This document shows positions 1 to 8,900 of a stretch of 64,000 bases of DNA, piece after piece (positions within the stretch are counted from its first letter, which is position 1; each line of letters starts with the position of its first letter). The notes under the pieces were generated by a model. That model saw nothing but the letters and a program-made list of their open reading frames with translations. It ran no database searches and was not told the DNA's origin. A program made the position numbers and the translations under genes. The DNA comes from Haematobia irritans (taxonomy: Eukaryota; Arthropoda; Insecta; Diptera; Muscidae), in the NCBI RefSeq assembly GCF_050003625.1, contig NC_134398.1:107168026-107232025 (forward strand), given 5' to 3'.

Positions 1-109
1 TTTGTTTTTCTTAGTAGTACACTGAATTTTAGCTGGCTGGAGTAGTTTTTGTGGTGTGAATTGGTATGTTAAATTTTATAATACATTTTTGGTGCTTTTT
101 AACCTTCGG

Positions 110-219
110 GAGTTAGCATCACTATTCTCTATGACGGCTAGCAGCTCTCTACCCTTGGACATCGTTCGGCTGAAATATCCGATGACATTCTCCTTACCGT
201 CTATCTGTTGAGATAGCAC
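110..219 (-). pseudogene. Gypsy-type pol remnant, RNase H start
   Basis: Read on the minus strand, this gives a short piece of a gypsy-family reverse transcriptase/RNase H junction: AVLSQQIDGKENVIGYFSRT, then a shortened SKG-RELLAVIE. In the family this stretch follows the VLDTDAS motif and precedes the first RNase H helix. About eight expected residues before RELLAVI are missing, and homology is lost below position 110. The upstream half of the same junction lies at 1672-1818. The two were one sequence until the transposon at 220-1662 inserted. It is a dead fragment; the family call rests on motif recognition only. Confidence 0.75.
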
Positions 220-226
220 GGCGACC

Positions 227-430
227 GGACAAGAAGAGAAAGAAAATGCTAAGACAATTAAGGAGAAAATAGTGCCAAACGCTCCACAAAGCCCCCAAGA
301 ACTAATAGCACTATTTGCCAAATCGGAACATATGAGTGAAAAGAAAGTGTGCCGGAAAAGATATTTTAGCAAACCACTTATGGAAGCTGATTTGGCATAC
401 AGTCTCTTTGTGTTTAACCCCAGTAACTGA
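227..430 (+). other. Open frame at left end of the 220-1662 transposon
   Basis: A plus-strand frame of 67 codons runs from the terminal repeat to a TGA at 428-430. Its composition looks protein-like (for example QSPQELIALFAKSEHMSEKK, then KPLMEADLAYSLFVF). The only ATG is in the middle of the frame. It could be the end of a transposase remnant or a chance frame. I do not recognise a family. Confidence 0.25.
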
Positions 431-638
431 AATAATAAATCATATGGATGATGGAGATGCTATTATTTTATTGATGTACCTTTTTCGGTCGTTCCATTTC
501 ATCTTATAGGTACAAGAAATTGCCAATATTTACGAAGGTTACGAACGACATGTCAGTATAACTGTATTAATTTTTTAAAACAAGTTAGAACAAGTTGTAA
601 AACAAGTTAAACAAATGAAACGAAAGATGCAAGAACTT

Positions 639-717
639 AAGGAAGAACTGAATGTGATGAATTTAAAATAGAATTTGCGCGAATCCTTTTTTAAATTCAT
701 CACATTCAGTTCGTCCT
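639..717. repeat. Inverted repeat (hairpin), about 27-bp arms
   Basis: The left arm contains GAACTGAATGTGATGAATTT (645-664) and the right arm AAATTCATCACATTCAGTTC (693-712). The pairing extends a few bases outward with one mismatch. The loop is about 22 bp. The right-arm sequence recurs as a direct repeat at about 899-925, so this hairpin is part of a larger array. Confidence 0.85.
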
Positions 718-759
718 CAAATCCTAGCAATTTTAATTTTTTTATCTTGTTCTAAACAT

Positions 760-1068
760 TAAAATTGGAAAGAGATGAGATGATCGATGTGCTGCTGATG
801 GGTACTTGAAATAAATCGCGCGCGCGATTTTTTCAATTACCCATCAGCAGCACGTCGATCATCTCATCTATCTTCAAATCGTGCGCGCGACTCCTTTTTT
901 AAATTCATCACATTCAGTTCATCCTCACATTCTTGCAACTTTCGTTTTATTATCTTGTTCTAAAAATTAAAATTGTTAAGAGATGAGATGATCGATTTGC
1001 TGCTGCGCGCGATTTTTTTCACATCCCATCAGCAGCACATCGATCGTCTCATCTCGTTCCAATTTTCA
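760..1068. repeat. Nested hairpin array, two tandem palindromes
   Basis: Hairpin 1 pairs about 774-810 (GATGAGATGATCGATGTGCT...) with 832-868 around a loop that is itself a palindrome (AAATCGCGCGCGCGATTT, 813-830). Hairpin 2 pairs 981-1005 with 1030-1054. The left parts of both are direct repeats about 209 bp apart. The outermost arms (AAAATTGGAA..., from about 762, and its complement ending near 1068) also pair with each other. The array therefore has inverted symmetry at several scales. It lies wholly within the 220-1662 transposon. Confidence 0.85.
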
Positions 1069-1257
1069 GTTTAAAATACATAATTTTCAATTCAGCATTT
1101 GTCTGGTGTGTTAAAAAAAACATTTTCCGAATTTTTATGTTTCAATATATAAATTCAAATGTCTTTGAGTTTAAACCGGCCTATTTCACGAGCGAAATAG
1201 GTATTCGTAGTGCCACTTTAGCCGCTTTTCCATTTCGGTCGTACGCTGAAAAGAAAA

Positions 1258-1371
1258 ATGGTCAAAAATTCTGATTCAGCCAAAAAAATTAAAACAAACG
1301 ATGAAGGTATGCTAGTTTTACTTCTTCTTCCAGCATATGAAATAGAAACAGGATTCGATATTTGTCAATAA
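1258..1371 (+). CDS. Small open frame, unknown, with promoter-like lead
   Basis: A 37-codon ATG frame begins MVKNSDSAKKIKTNDEG and ends at TAA 1369-1371. A consensus-like splice donor (GAAG|GTATGC, near 1306) lies after codon 16, so the ATG could begin a first exon of a transposon gene whose other exons are gone. Pyrimidine-rich CTTTTCC lies about 30 bp upstream. No family is recognised. It may be chance, and the frame belongs to the transposon rather than to a host gene. Confidence 0.2.
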   Translation: MVKNSDSAKKIKTNDEGMLVLLLLPAYEIETGFDICQ

Positions 1372-1671
1372 GAGGCATATCTATCTATTAAATATTTAAA
1401 AATAATTAATGGATAGATAAATTAATCATATATAGCTTTTGAAATATTTAAAAAAATATATTTTGTTGTTTTAAGATATTCTTTATATTCAATTATATTC
1501 AAACGGTCACAACACCCACATTTTTTTATGGGGCGCGTGACCGCGATGAGGGAGGACATAAAGCTCAAACTAAAATTGGGCAATGTGACAGCCCCAATGG
1601 AGGTCATAACGCCCAAAAATCATTTTGGGCGATATGTCCGTTGGGGGATATGTCCGGTCGCCAGATAGCAC

Positions 1672-1818
1672 ACGCCCAACACCATTCGTGGTTGCATCTG
1701 TATCTAAAACAAAATTTTCGCCCGGAATAGAATACACCAGGACAGAAGCTGAACATAAAAGTTCTTTAAGATTATGGAATGATTCCTCCTGTAGACTAGC
1801 GGCGATGCTGGCGAAGTG
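1672..1818 (-). pseudogene. Gypsy-type pol remnant, RT-to-RNase H connection
   Basis: The minus strand reads SLQEESFHNLKELLCSASVL, then the RNase H lead-in FVLDTDATTNGVG. This is the thumb/connection and tether region of a gypsy pol, where DTDA supplies the first RNase H aspartate. It continues at 110-219 on the other side of the transposon. Its upstream (higher-coordinate) side is cut at about 1818 by the 3' end of LINE copy A. A protease remnant of similar type at 32.65-33.29 kb probably belongs to the same element. Confidence 0.8.
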
Positions 1819-3876
1819 GCAGCCCGATTAAGATTCAGGCTCACTTAGACTATTCAGTCCATTGTGATACCACATTAACTAAAAGTACCTATTACATATG
1901 GGCACTTCTAGTTTTAACCGCTGAACCTTCTTGATTATTTTTCTTTGTAGAACCAACCAGATTGTTCCAAAAACATTAGAAGACGTTTTCGTTAACTTTT
2001 TCCAGATCCGCTAGTAATCTGAAGCTATATGCTCCTAAAAGTTGCTTGGGCATACACAAAATTCGGGACACTCACACAAGAGGTGTTTAATTGATTCCTT
2101 TTCCTCCGTATCATGACAGCTCATGCAATAGTCATTATACTTCGCGCCTATAGTTTTTGCAAAATCGCCTATCAGACAGCGACCCGTTATAGCAGATATC
2201 AGGAGTGATATCTGACGTCTCGAGAACACTAGCATATCTAGTGTGCGGTTTAAGTTTAAATGGGGCCATATTTGCTTGGTGTCGTTACAGCCCTTGAAAT
2301 TCTCCCATCGAACATTTGCAGGTACCCTGGGGCTTACCAACAGATTCTAGTTCCCCTGGAATATGTAAGGTAGTCCCTAGCCTTGCCAACTCATCCGCTT
2401 CGCAGTTCCCCGGTATGTTCCTATGGCCAGGCACCCATATTAGGTGAATATTGTACTGCTCAGCCATCTCATTGAGAGATTTGCGGCAGTCGATGGCCGT
2501 TTTCGAGTTGAGGAACACAGAGTCCAAGGATTTTATTGCAGGTTGACTGTCTGAGTATATATTAATGCCCACATTTTTTGGAACATTACTTCTCAGCCAA
2601 TTCGCCACCTCTCTTATTGCTAATATTTCAGCCTGAAAAACACTACAGTGATTAGGCAATCTTTTCGCTATTCGAAGTTCCAGGTCATTAGAATATACTC
2701 CGAAACCCAATTGTCCATCCAATTTGGAGCCATCAGTGTAGAAATCTATATATTCTTTATTCCCCGGGGTCTGTGTGTACCACGCCTCACTGTTAGGGAT
2801 TAGAGTCTCACACTTTTTGTCGAAAAGTGGACTCGCCAAAGTGTAATCCACAACGTTAGGCACATCTGGCATTATTTTGAGGACCGAACTGTGACCTAAC
2901 TTTTTTCCGACCACAGCGATGGCTCGCGCAACCGTTGTTGCAGCTGACTGTTTGGCCAAAATGTCTAAAGACAATAGATGCAGCATGACATTAAGGGAAT
3001 TTGTTCCTCTCTTGCTGAATGCGCCTGAGATACACAAACACGCCATACACTGAACTTTGTCTAAACTTGTTGGCTGGTGAAGTGCCGGCCACCAGACTAC
3101 AACACCATATAGCATTATAGATCTAACCACTGCCTTGTATAGCCAATGCACAATTTTTGGTTTTAGACCCCACTTTTTTCCTATTGCCTTTTTGCACGAG
3201 TACAAAGCTACCGTTGCTTTTCTCGCCCTTTCTTCAATATTAAGCTTAAAGTTCAGCTTCCTGTCCAAAATAACGCCAAGGTATTTTGCACACTTACCAA
3301 AGGGAATTTCAATACCCCCTAAGGAAATGGGCCCAACCGTGGGAGTTTTGCGATCTTTGCAGTACATGACTAGTCCTGTCTTTGCAGGATTTACCCCAAG
3401 ACCATTGTCTTTCGCCCATTTCTCAGTCATCCGGAGGGGCCTCTGAATAATATCTCTGATTGTGGATGGGAATTTTCCCCTGACTGCTGAGCCACATCAT
3501 CTGCGTATGCCACCATTTTTATCCTTTCTTTTTCTAGGGTAACCAGAAGGTTATTTATAGCAACATTCCACAGAAGAGGTGATAGAACTCCTCCTTGGAG
3601 AGTGCCTCTGTTCACATACCTTTGTATGTTTGCTTGTCCTACTGTGGCTGAAATACGTCTCTTCATTAGAAGTTCGTCTAATAGCCTAAGTATACATGGA
3701 TTAACATTCAGAGTTGTCAGTCCATTTAATATCGAGCTCGGATGGATATTATTGAACGCCCTTTCGATGTCTTGAAACGACACGATTGTGTATTCTTTGA
3801 CAGATAGTGAGCTTTCAATAAAGCTGACTAGTTCATGTAATGCGGTCTCAGTAGACCTGCCCTTCGAGTATGCATG
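1819..3876 (-). mobile_element. LOA-type LINE copy A, segment 1 (3' part)
   Basis: This is the 3' portion of an old minus-strand LOA-type non-LTR retrotransposon. Its 3' untranslated tail (about 1819-1930) matches the tail of the intact plus-strand copy at 8765-8885, but lacks the TAACC repeats. At 3870-3876 the sequence ATGCATG is the left target duplication of the plus-strand LINE. Copy A resumes at 8901 in the same register. Confidence 0.92.
1933..3876 (-). pseudogene. LOA LINE copy A, ORF2 3' half (RT fingers to RNase H)
   Basis: The minus strand encodes the second half of a LINE ORF2. From HAYSKGRSTETALHELVSFI (3873 downward) it runs through a fingers/palm stretch, with IERAFNN in place of the IEGAFNN seen in the intact copy, then GTLQGGVLSPLLWN and YADDVA. 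The thumb (KYLGVILDRKLNF) follows, then RNase H (FYTDGSK, AEILAIREVANWL, IYSDSQPAIK and a VPGHRNIPGNCEADELA motif). A frame change near 3430 follows a small deletion after YADDVA. Another, near 2290, is in the C-terminal CCHC-like region. It is inactive. Closest relative: the copy at 5161-8764. Confidence 0.9.
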
Positions 3877-3915
3877 GGACATTGTTCTTCAACCGTCGAA
3901 CTGAACGGACGTGTT
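3877..3915 (+). promoter_or_regulatory. Candidate internal pol II promoter of LINE copy B (DPE)
   Basis: The element starts GGACATTG and carries GGACGTG at 3907-3913, about 30 bp from the 5' end. In Drosophila I, F, Doc and jockey elements an internal TATA-less promoter uses a downstream promoter element of this form (RGWCGTG) near +30. The motif is kept in copy A (near 31625-31635). Its role here is inference by analogy. Confidence 0.5.
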
Positions 3916-3989
3916 TTTTAATAGAGGAGTATTTCATCGTAATAAGGACTTATTACGAATTTCACGTGTGGTGGAAATAATAAACCACC

Positions 3990-5213
3990 ATGCAGCGAAA
4001 TTCAAAGTCATCCACTGGTTTGCTAACTTCAGGGCCCAGTGGACGGGTAACGACTGAAGTTATAAATTTGGGCATCGACCAAGAGTCAGGCCCAATTAGT
4101 CGACCTGTAGACGGGTCGACTGGCGGTGACACTTTGGCAAGTCGAACCTTTTCTAAGGTGACGACATCAAAAGGAGGCAATCCCTCTCGAAAGAGATTCA
4201 AGGAACGAAGAAATGCTTTGTTTATCCTAAAGAAATTAGGATCAGTCGACCCAAGCACGTTGTCGGCTAAGCAAAGCGATTCCTTAAAATGGGCTCAAGG
4301 AATTCTTGAAGCTGGAAAAAGGGAACGATCACCGGATGAGCTGCCATCCTCTAAACGGGATCAAAGATCGTTTGCCTCAGTTGCAAAAGACAGCCTTGTG
4401 ATGGCTATTATTAATAAAGGAGCATTGGACGGTATGATTCCAAGGCAAAAATGGGGGGAAATTGAGAACGCGATGTCTGGTGTCTACTCAGAGGTGCGAA
4501 AAAAGTTTCCCGGACCAAGTCCTCGACGGCAAGATGCTGGATGGTATCAAGGACGATATAAGTTAATAGCTTTTGCAGACCAGAGGTCTATGGATTGCTT
4601 TAAAGCTGCATTGATGCTAATTGGTGAAGTTTGGGAAGGAGCCACTTTGGAGTTAGTCGATAAAAAAGACATACCGGCTAAACCTAGAGCACATGCATGG
4701 ATACCGGCAAACCCTCCTGATCCTGAGTCAATACTAGAGAGACTAAAAGAATGTAACCCAGATCTTCCAACCGCCGATTGGAAGGTTGGTCGTTTGGATG
4801 AGGTGGATGGACCAAGACGGCATGCGGTGTTTATATTAAACATAGAGTCGCTGCCACATCTAGCCCATACCCACGGACGCGTAAGTTATGGCTTTCATGA
4901 TATCCATATGAAGGTATACAAAAGCGATCAGCCAAAGGATTCCGAAACGGACAAGCCTCCGGTAGAGTCAGCAGTGGAAAAATCTCCTAGCGAAGCCGAA
5001 GGAGACATAAAACCTGCAGACTATGGCGAAAATCATATGAGGGAAGTTTCTACAGGCTCAAGCCTCACCAAAACTGAACCGCGGATTGTTGCGAGAGTCA
5101 CCGAGATCTGTGAAGAGGAAGCCCTTGATGACTCAATTGAAGCGGCTGATGTGACGGTGGTTGAAAATTTGGATGGTTCTACGGTTCCTCCAGATAAATC
5201 TTCACCATTGTAA
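3990..5213 (+). CDS. LINE copy B ORF1 protein (gag-like, DUF4780-type)
   Basis: This intact 407-codon frame encodes the ORF1 protein of the LOA LINE, expected to bind element RNA and form the RNP. The N-terminal third is basic and Ser/Thr-rich. A conserved globular region spans about residues 150-310, including GWYQGRYKLIAF, MDCFKAALMLIG and ADWKVGRLDEV. It resembles the DUF4780 domain of arthropod LINE ORF1 proteins. The C-terminal 90 residues are acidic and low complexity. No CCHC knuckle is visible. The start is the first ATG after the UTR (CCACCATGC, a good context). The 3' end overlaps ORF2 by 53 bp in another frame, which suggests reinitiation or a frameshift for ORF2 translation. Confidence 0.88.
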   Translation: MQRNSKSSTGLLTSGPSGRVTTEVINLGIDQESGPISRPVDGSTGGDTLASRTFSKVTTSKGGNPSRKRFKERRNALFILKKLGSVDPSTLSAKQSDSLKWAQGILEAGKRERSPDELPSSKRDQRSFASVAKDSLVMAIINKGALDGMIPRQKWGEIENAMSGVYSEVRKKFPGPSPRRQDAGWYQGRYKLIAFADQRSMDCFKAALMLIGEVWEGATLELVDKKDIPAKPRAHAWIPANPPDPESILERLKECNPDLPTADWKVGRLDEVDGPRRHAVFILNIESLPHLAHTHGRVSYGFHDIHMKVYKSDQPKDSETDKPPVESAVEKSPSEAEGDIKPADYGENHMREVSTGSSLTKTEPRIVARVTEICEEEALDDSIEAADVTVVENLDGSTVPPDKSSPL

Positions 5214-7773
5214 GGCCGCTTGTGCTGCCTTAAAAGTTCTCCTGATGAAAGGAGACATAGATATAGTTCTTATTCAAGAACCATACATATATAAGAACAA
5301 GATCTGTGAATTAAGCACTCCGGGTTTCAAACTTTTGCATAATACCGGTACCGATATAAATCGAGCATGTATAATTGCTAAAAACGAACTAAACTTGTTT
5401 CTGCTTCCTTCATTGAGCAATGCAGACACTGTCGTAGCCAGTCTAGAGATATCCACATGCAAATATTGGGTATCTTCGGTCTACATGGGACATGATAGGG
5501 AGATGCCACCCTGTGCCGTTAAGACCTTAGTTGAGGAGTCACTAAAAACAAAGACAAAACTCATTATGGGATGCGATGCAAATGCACATCATAGTATTTG
5601 GGGAAGTAGTGATACTAATGCAAGGGGAGAGTCGCTAATAGAGTTTATTTTGCGTACTAACCTGGTAGTTTGCAATAAGGGAGATGCACCAACTTTCGTC
5701 ACCAGGAACAGACAAGAGGTTTTGGACGTAACGTTGACCTCTCCGGAACTGAATGATAAGATATCTGAGTGGCAAGTTTTGAGGGAACATAGCTTCTCAG
5801 ATCATCGCTACATCAGTTTCAGATTGGCTGTTCGTACTTCAAAGACCATATTTCCGCCAAATGTTAGGAAAGCTGATTGGAATAGGTATAGGGAATCGTT
5901 CAATTCGATGATACCGGAAATGCCGGAGACAAATATGAGCACTGTGCAAGATATCGAACACGCAGTGGAGCGGATTACTAAGGCCTTCAACATTTCACTG
6001 AAAGCTGCTTGCCCTAGAGGAAAGCCAAGGGGAAAAAATCGGCCGCCATGGTGGACTACGGAGTTAAGTAATATGAGGAAATCCTGCAGGAAGCTCTTTA
6101 ACAAAGCAAAGTCCACAAGAGCTCCGGAGGATTGGGACACTTACAAGATGAATCTGAGAGAATATAAACGAGAACTGAGAAGGTCTCAACAAAACTCTTG
6201 GGATGATTACTGTAGCAGTATTGAGAATACGTCAGAGGCTTCCAGACTACGGAAGGTACTAGCATCCACTAACACCGCTCCAGGTTTCATTAAAACATCG
6301 GAGGGAAATTGGACAACGTCCAGTGAGGAGACGTTGGAGGTACTTTTGGACACACACTTCCCTGGAAATCAGACGGTTGAACCATGTTCCGGCGGTGTAA
6401 CAGAGGCTCAGCGATCATTTCCTATCGAGGAAATTGTGTCGGAATCTAGAATAAAATGGGCTTTAAATAGCTTTGGACCATTCAAATCCCCCGGACCTGA
6501 TGGAATTACTCCGGCGGAGTTACAGGCAGTGGCTGAAAGAGTTATCCCCTGGTTGGCGGTGATATATAAACGATGTGTAAACTTAGCATATATTCCAGAA
6601 AAGTGGAGGGAAACAAAAGTCGTCTTCATACCTAAAGCAGGAAAAGCCTCTCACTCGAGTGCGAAGGATTTCCGACCAATCAGCTTATCCTCATTCCTAC
6701 TTAAGACCCTGGAGAGGATGATAGACATGTATCTTAGAACTAGCGTGGATTCAAGTTTGCTCTCGAAACGACAGCATGCATACTCGAAGGGCAGGTCTAC
6801 TGAGACCGCATTGCATGAACTAGTCAGCTTTATTGAAAGCTCACTATCTGTCAAAGAATACACAATCGTGGCGTTTCTAGACATCGAAGGGGCGTTCAAT
6901 AATGTCCATCCGAGCTCGATATTAAATGGACTGACAACTCTGAATGTTGATCCAGGTATACTTAGGCTGTTAGACGAACTTCTAATAAAGAGACGTATTT
7001 CAGCCACACTAGGGCAAGCAAACATACAAAGGTATGTGAACAGAGGCACTCCCCAAGGAGGAGTTCTATCACCTCTTCTTTGGAATGTTGCTATAAACAA
7101 CCTTCTGGTTTCCATAGAAAAAGAAAGGATAAAAGTGGTGGCATACGCAGATGATGTGGCGCTAGCAGTCAGGGGAAAATTCCCATCCACAATCAGAGAT
7201 ATTATACAGAGAGCTCTCCGGATGACTGAGAAATGGGCGAAAGATAATGGTCTTGGTGTAAATCCAGCAAAGACAGAACTAGTCATGTACTGCAAAGATC
7301 GTAAAACTCCCACGGTTAGGCCCATTTCCTTAGGGGGTACTGAAATTCCCTTTGGTGAGTGTGCAAAATACCTTGGCGTTATTTTGGACAGGAAGCTGAA
7401 TTTTAGGCTTAATATTGAAGAGAGGGCGAGAAAAGCCACGGTAGCTTTGTACTCGTGCAAAAAGGCAATAGGGAAAAAGTGGGGACTAAAACCAAAAATT
7501 GTGCATTGGCTATACACTGCAGTAGTTAGACCTATAATGCTATATGGTGTTGTAGTCTGGTGGCCGGCACTTCAGAAACCGACTTGTTTAGATAAAGTTC
7601 AGCGTATGGCGAGCTTATGTATCTCAGGCGCATTTAGTAAGACAGGAACAGACTCCCTTAATGTCATGCTACATCTATTGCCTTTAGACATTTTGGCCAA
7701 ACAGTCAGCTGCAACAACGGCTGTGCGGTTGCGCGAGCTATCGCTGTGGTCGGAAAAAAATGTACGGTCATAG
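5161..7773 (+). CDS. LINE copy B ORF2, endonuclease and reverse transcriptase
   Basis: This 870-codon frame holds the EN and RT domains. The APE endonuclease (residues about 9-230) shows LQINLHHCKAA, IQEPYIY, the GCDANAHHSIWGS metal/DNA site and a terminal SDHRYIS. The RT (about 430-760) shows KSPGPDGITPAEL, the FRPISLSSFLLKTLERM motif, AFLDIEGAFNNVHP, GTPQGGVLSPLLWN, catalytic YADDVAL and KYLGVILDRKLNF. EN nicks the target and RT copies the RNA from the nick. The frame ends SLWSEKNVRS and stops just after a run of seven A at about 7755-7761. Comparison with copies A and C shows the protein should continue as a GHSSVLK-like sequence, so one base has been gained or lost in the run. The rest appears intact. 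Confidence 0.92.
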   Translation: MKIWMVLRFLQINLHHCKAACAALKVLLMKGDIDIVLIQEPYIYKNKICELSTPGFKLLHNTGTDINRACIIAKNELNLFLLPSLSNADTVVASLEISTCKYWVSSVYMGHDREMPPCAVKTLVEESLKTKTKLIMGCDANAHHSIWGSSDTNARGESLIEFILRTNLVVCNKGDAPTFVTRNRQEVLDVTLTSPELNDKISEWQVLREHSFSDHRYISFRLAVRTSKTIFPPNVRKADWNRYRESFNSMIPEMPETNMSTVQDIEHAVERITKAFNISLKAACPRGKPRGKNRPPWWTTELSNMRKSCRKLFNKAKSTRAPEDWDTYKMNLREYKRELRRSQQNSWDDYCSSIENTSEASRLRKVLASTNTAPGFIKTSEGNWTTSSEETLEVLLDTHFPGNQTVEPCSGGVTEAQRSFPIEEIVSESRIKWALNSFGPFKSPGPDGITPAELQAVAERVIPWLAVIYKRCVNLAYIPEKWRETKVVFIPKAGKASHSSAKDFRPISLSSFLLKTLERMIDMYLRTSVDSSLLSKRQHAYSKGRSTETALHELVSFIESSLSVKEYTIVAFLDIEGAFNNVHPSSILNGLTTLNVDPGILRLLDELLIKRRISATLGQANIQRYVNRGTPQGGVLSPLLWNVAINNLLVSIEKERIKVVAYADDVALAVRGKFPSTIRDIIQRALRMTEKWAKDNGLGVNPAKTELVMYCKDRKTPTVRPISLGGTEIPFGECAKYLGVILDRKLNFRLNIEERARKATVALYSCKKAIGKKWGLKPKIVHWLYTAVVRPIMLYGVVVWWPALQKPTCLDKVQRMASLCISGAFSKTGTDSLNVMLHLLPLDILAKQSAATTAVRLRELSLWSEKNVRS

Positions 7774-8764
7774 TTCGGTCCTCAAAGTAATGCCAGATGT
7801 GCCTAACGTAGTGGATTACACCCTGGCAAAACCACTTTTCGACAAAAAGTTTGAAACTCTAATTCCCAACAGTGAGGCGTGGTGTACACAGACCCCGGGG
7901 AATAAAAGATATATAGATTTCTACACGGATGGCTCCAAATTGAATGGACAAGTGGGGTTCGGAGTATATTCTAAAGATCTGGAAATTCGAATAGCGAAAA
8001 GATTACCTAATCACTGTAGTGTTTTTCAGGCTGAAATATTAGCAATAAGAGAGGTGGCGAATTGGCTGAGAAGTAATGTTCCAACAAATATTGGCATTAA
8101 TATATACTCAGACAGTCAACCTGCAATAAAATCCTTGGACTCTGTGTTCCTCAACTCGAAAACGGCCATCGACTGCCGCAAATCTCTCAATGAGATGGCT
8201 GAGCAGTACAATATTCACCTAATATGGGTGCCTGGCCATAGGAACATACCGGGGAACTGCGAAGCGGATGAGTTGGCAAGGCTAGGGACTACCTTACATA
8301 TTCCAGGGGAACTGGAATTTGTTGGTATGCCCCTAGCTACCTGCAAGCTCATGCTGCGTGAGAAGGCTGTTAGGATGGCAAATGTTCGATGGGAGAATTG
8401 CAAGGGTTGTAACGACACCAAGCAAATATGGCCCCATTTCAACTTAAACCGCACACTAGATATGCTAATGTTCTCGAGACGTCAGATATCACTCCTGATA
8501 TCTGCTATAACGGGTCGCTGCCTGATAGGCGATTTTGCAAAAACTATTGGCGCGAAGTATAATGACTATTGTATGAGCTGTCATGATGCGGAGGAAAAAG
8601 AATCAATTAAACACCTCTTGTGTGAGTGTCCTGCATTTTGTGTAAAGCGCAAGCAACTTTTTGGAGCATATAGCTTCAGATTACTGGCGGATCTGGAAAA
8701 CGTTAACTTAAGCAGTCTGCTAATGTTTTTGGAACAATCTGGTTGGTTCAACAAAGAAAAATAA
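7760..8764 (+). CDS. LINE copy B ORF2 continuation, RNase H and C-terminal Cys/His region
   Basis: This is the same protein after the frameshift, 334 codons. RNase H has its four acidic positions in YTDGSKLNG, FQAEILAIRE, IYSDSQPAIK and NCEADELARLG, with the WVPGHRNIPGN loop. The C-terminus carries a CCHC-like cluster typical of LOA/I ORF2 proteins (CMSCHDAEEKESIKHLLCEC). The ATG at 7760 is not a natural start; it falls in the linker. RNase H removes template RNA during reverse transcription. The TAA at 8762-8764 is followed by a 136-bp 3' UTR. Confidence 0.9.
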   Translation: MYGHSSVLKVMPDVPNVVDYTLAKPLFDKKFETLIPNSEAWCTQTPGNKRYIDFYTDGSKLNGQVGFGVYSKDLEIRIAKRLPNHCSVFQAEILAIREVANWLRSNVPTNIGINIYSDSQPAIKSLDSVFLNSKTAIDCRKSLNEMAEQYNIHLIWVPGHRNIPGNCEADELARLGTTLHIPGELEFVGMPLATCKLMLREKAVRMANVRWENCKGCNDTKQIWPHFNLNRTLDMLMFSRRQISLLISAITGRCLIGDFAKTIGAKYNDYCMSCHDAEEKESIKHLLCECPAFCVKRKQLFGAYSFRLLADLENVNLSSLLMFLEQSGWFNKEK

Positions 8765-8900
8765 TCAAGAAGGTTCAGCGGTTAAAACTAGAAGTGCCCA
8801 TATGTAATAGGTACTTTTAGTTAATGTGGTATCACAATGGACTGAATAGTCTAAGTGAGCCTGAATCTTAATCGGGCTGCCACTTTAACCTAACCTAACC
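8765..8900 (+). other. LINE copy B 3' UTR and tail
   Basis: This 136-bp 3' end includes TGGTATCACAATGGACTGAA and GCCTGAATCTTAATCGGGCT. It ends in three CTAACC/TAACC units rather than poly(A). Near-identical 3' ends occur at 1819-1930 (copy A), at 51156-51340 (tail-only insertion) and at the 3' end of the SINE at 42500-42570. In LINEs this region is where the RT recognises its RNA. Confidence 0.9.

Larger units (their letters stand above)
220..1662. mobile_element. DNA transposon with 9-bp target duplication
   Basis: The ends are inverted repeats: GGCGACCGGACA at 220-231 and its complement TGTCCGGTCGCC at 1651-1662. They are flanked by an exact 9-bp direct repeat AGATAGCAC at 211-219 and 1663-1671. 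Removing the element and one repeat restores a continuous gypsy pol reading (GTGCTATCT CAACAG on the minus strand), so both boundaries are well supported. A 9-bp duplication is typical of Mutator-like elements, but no transposase is recognisable, so the superfamily is uncertain. The right end repeats GATATGTCCG twice (1631-1640 and 1648-1657). An open stretch without an early ATG (227-430, +), a hairpin array (639-1068) and a 37-codon frame (1258-1371) lie inside. Confidence 0.8.
3877..8900 (+). mobile_element. Full-length LOA-type LINE (copy B)
   Basis: A 5,024-bp non-LTR retrotransposon is bounded by an exact 7-bp target duplication ATGCATG (3870-3876 and 8901-8907). It has inserted into copy A. 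The parts are a 5' UTR (3877-3989), ORF1 (3990-5213), an overlapping ORF2 (5161-8764, one frameshift) and a 3' UTR ending in CTTTAACCTAACCTAACC. APE endonuclease, reverse transcriptase and RNase H are all present. With a GRSTETALH-type RT and an RNase H, the LOA clade fits best; Jockey lacks RNase H, and I elements are the alternative. Confidence 0.93.

Noticed and set aside
8886..8900. True telomeric repeat array
   Set aside because: Only about three units at a LINE 3' end with an exact target duplication on the outside; no array.
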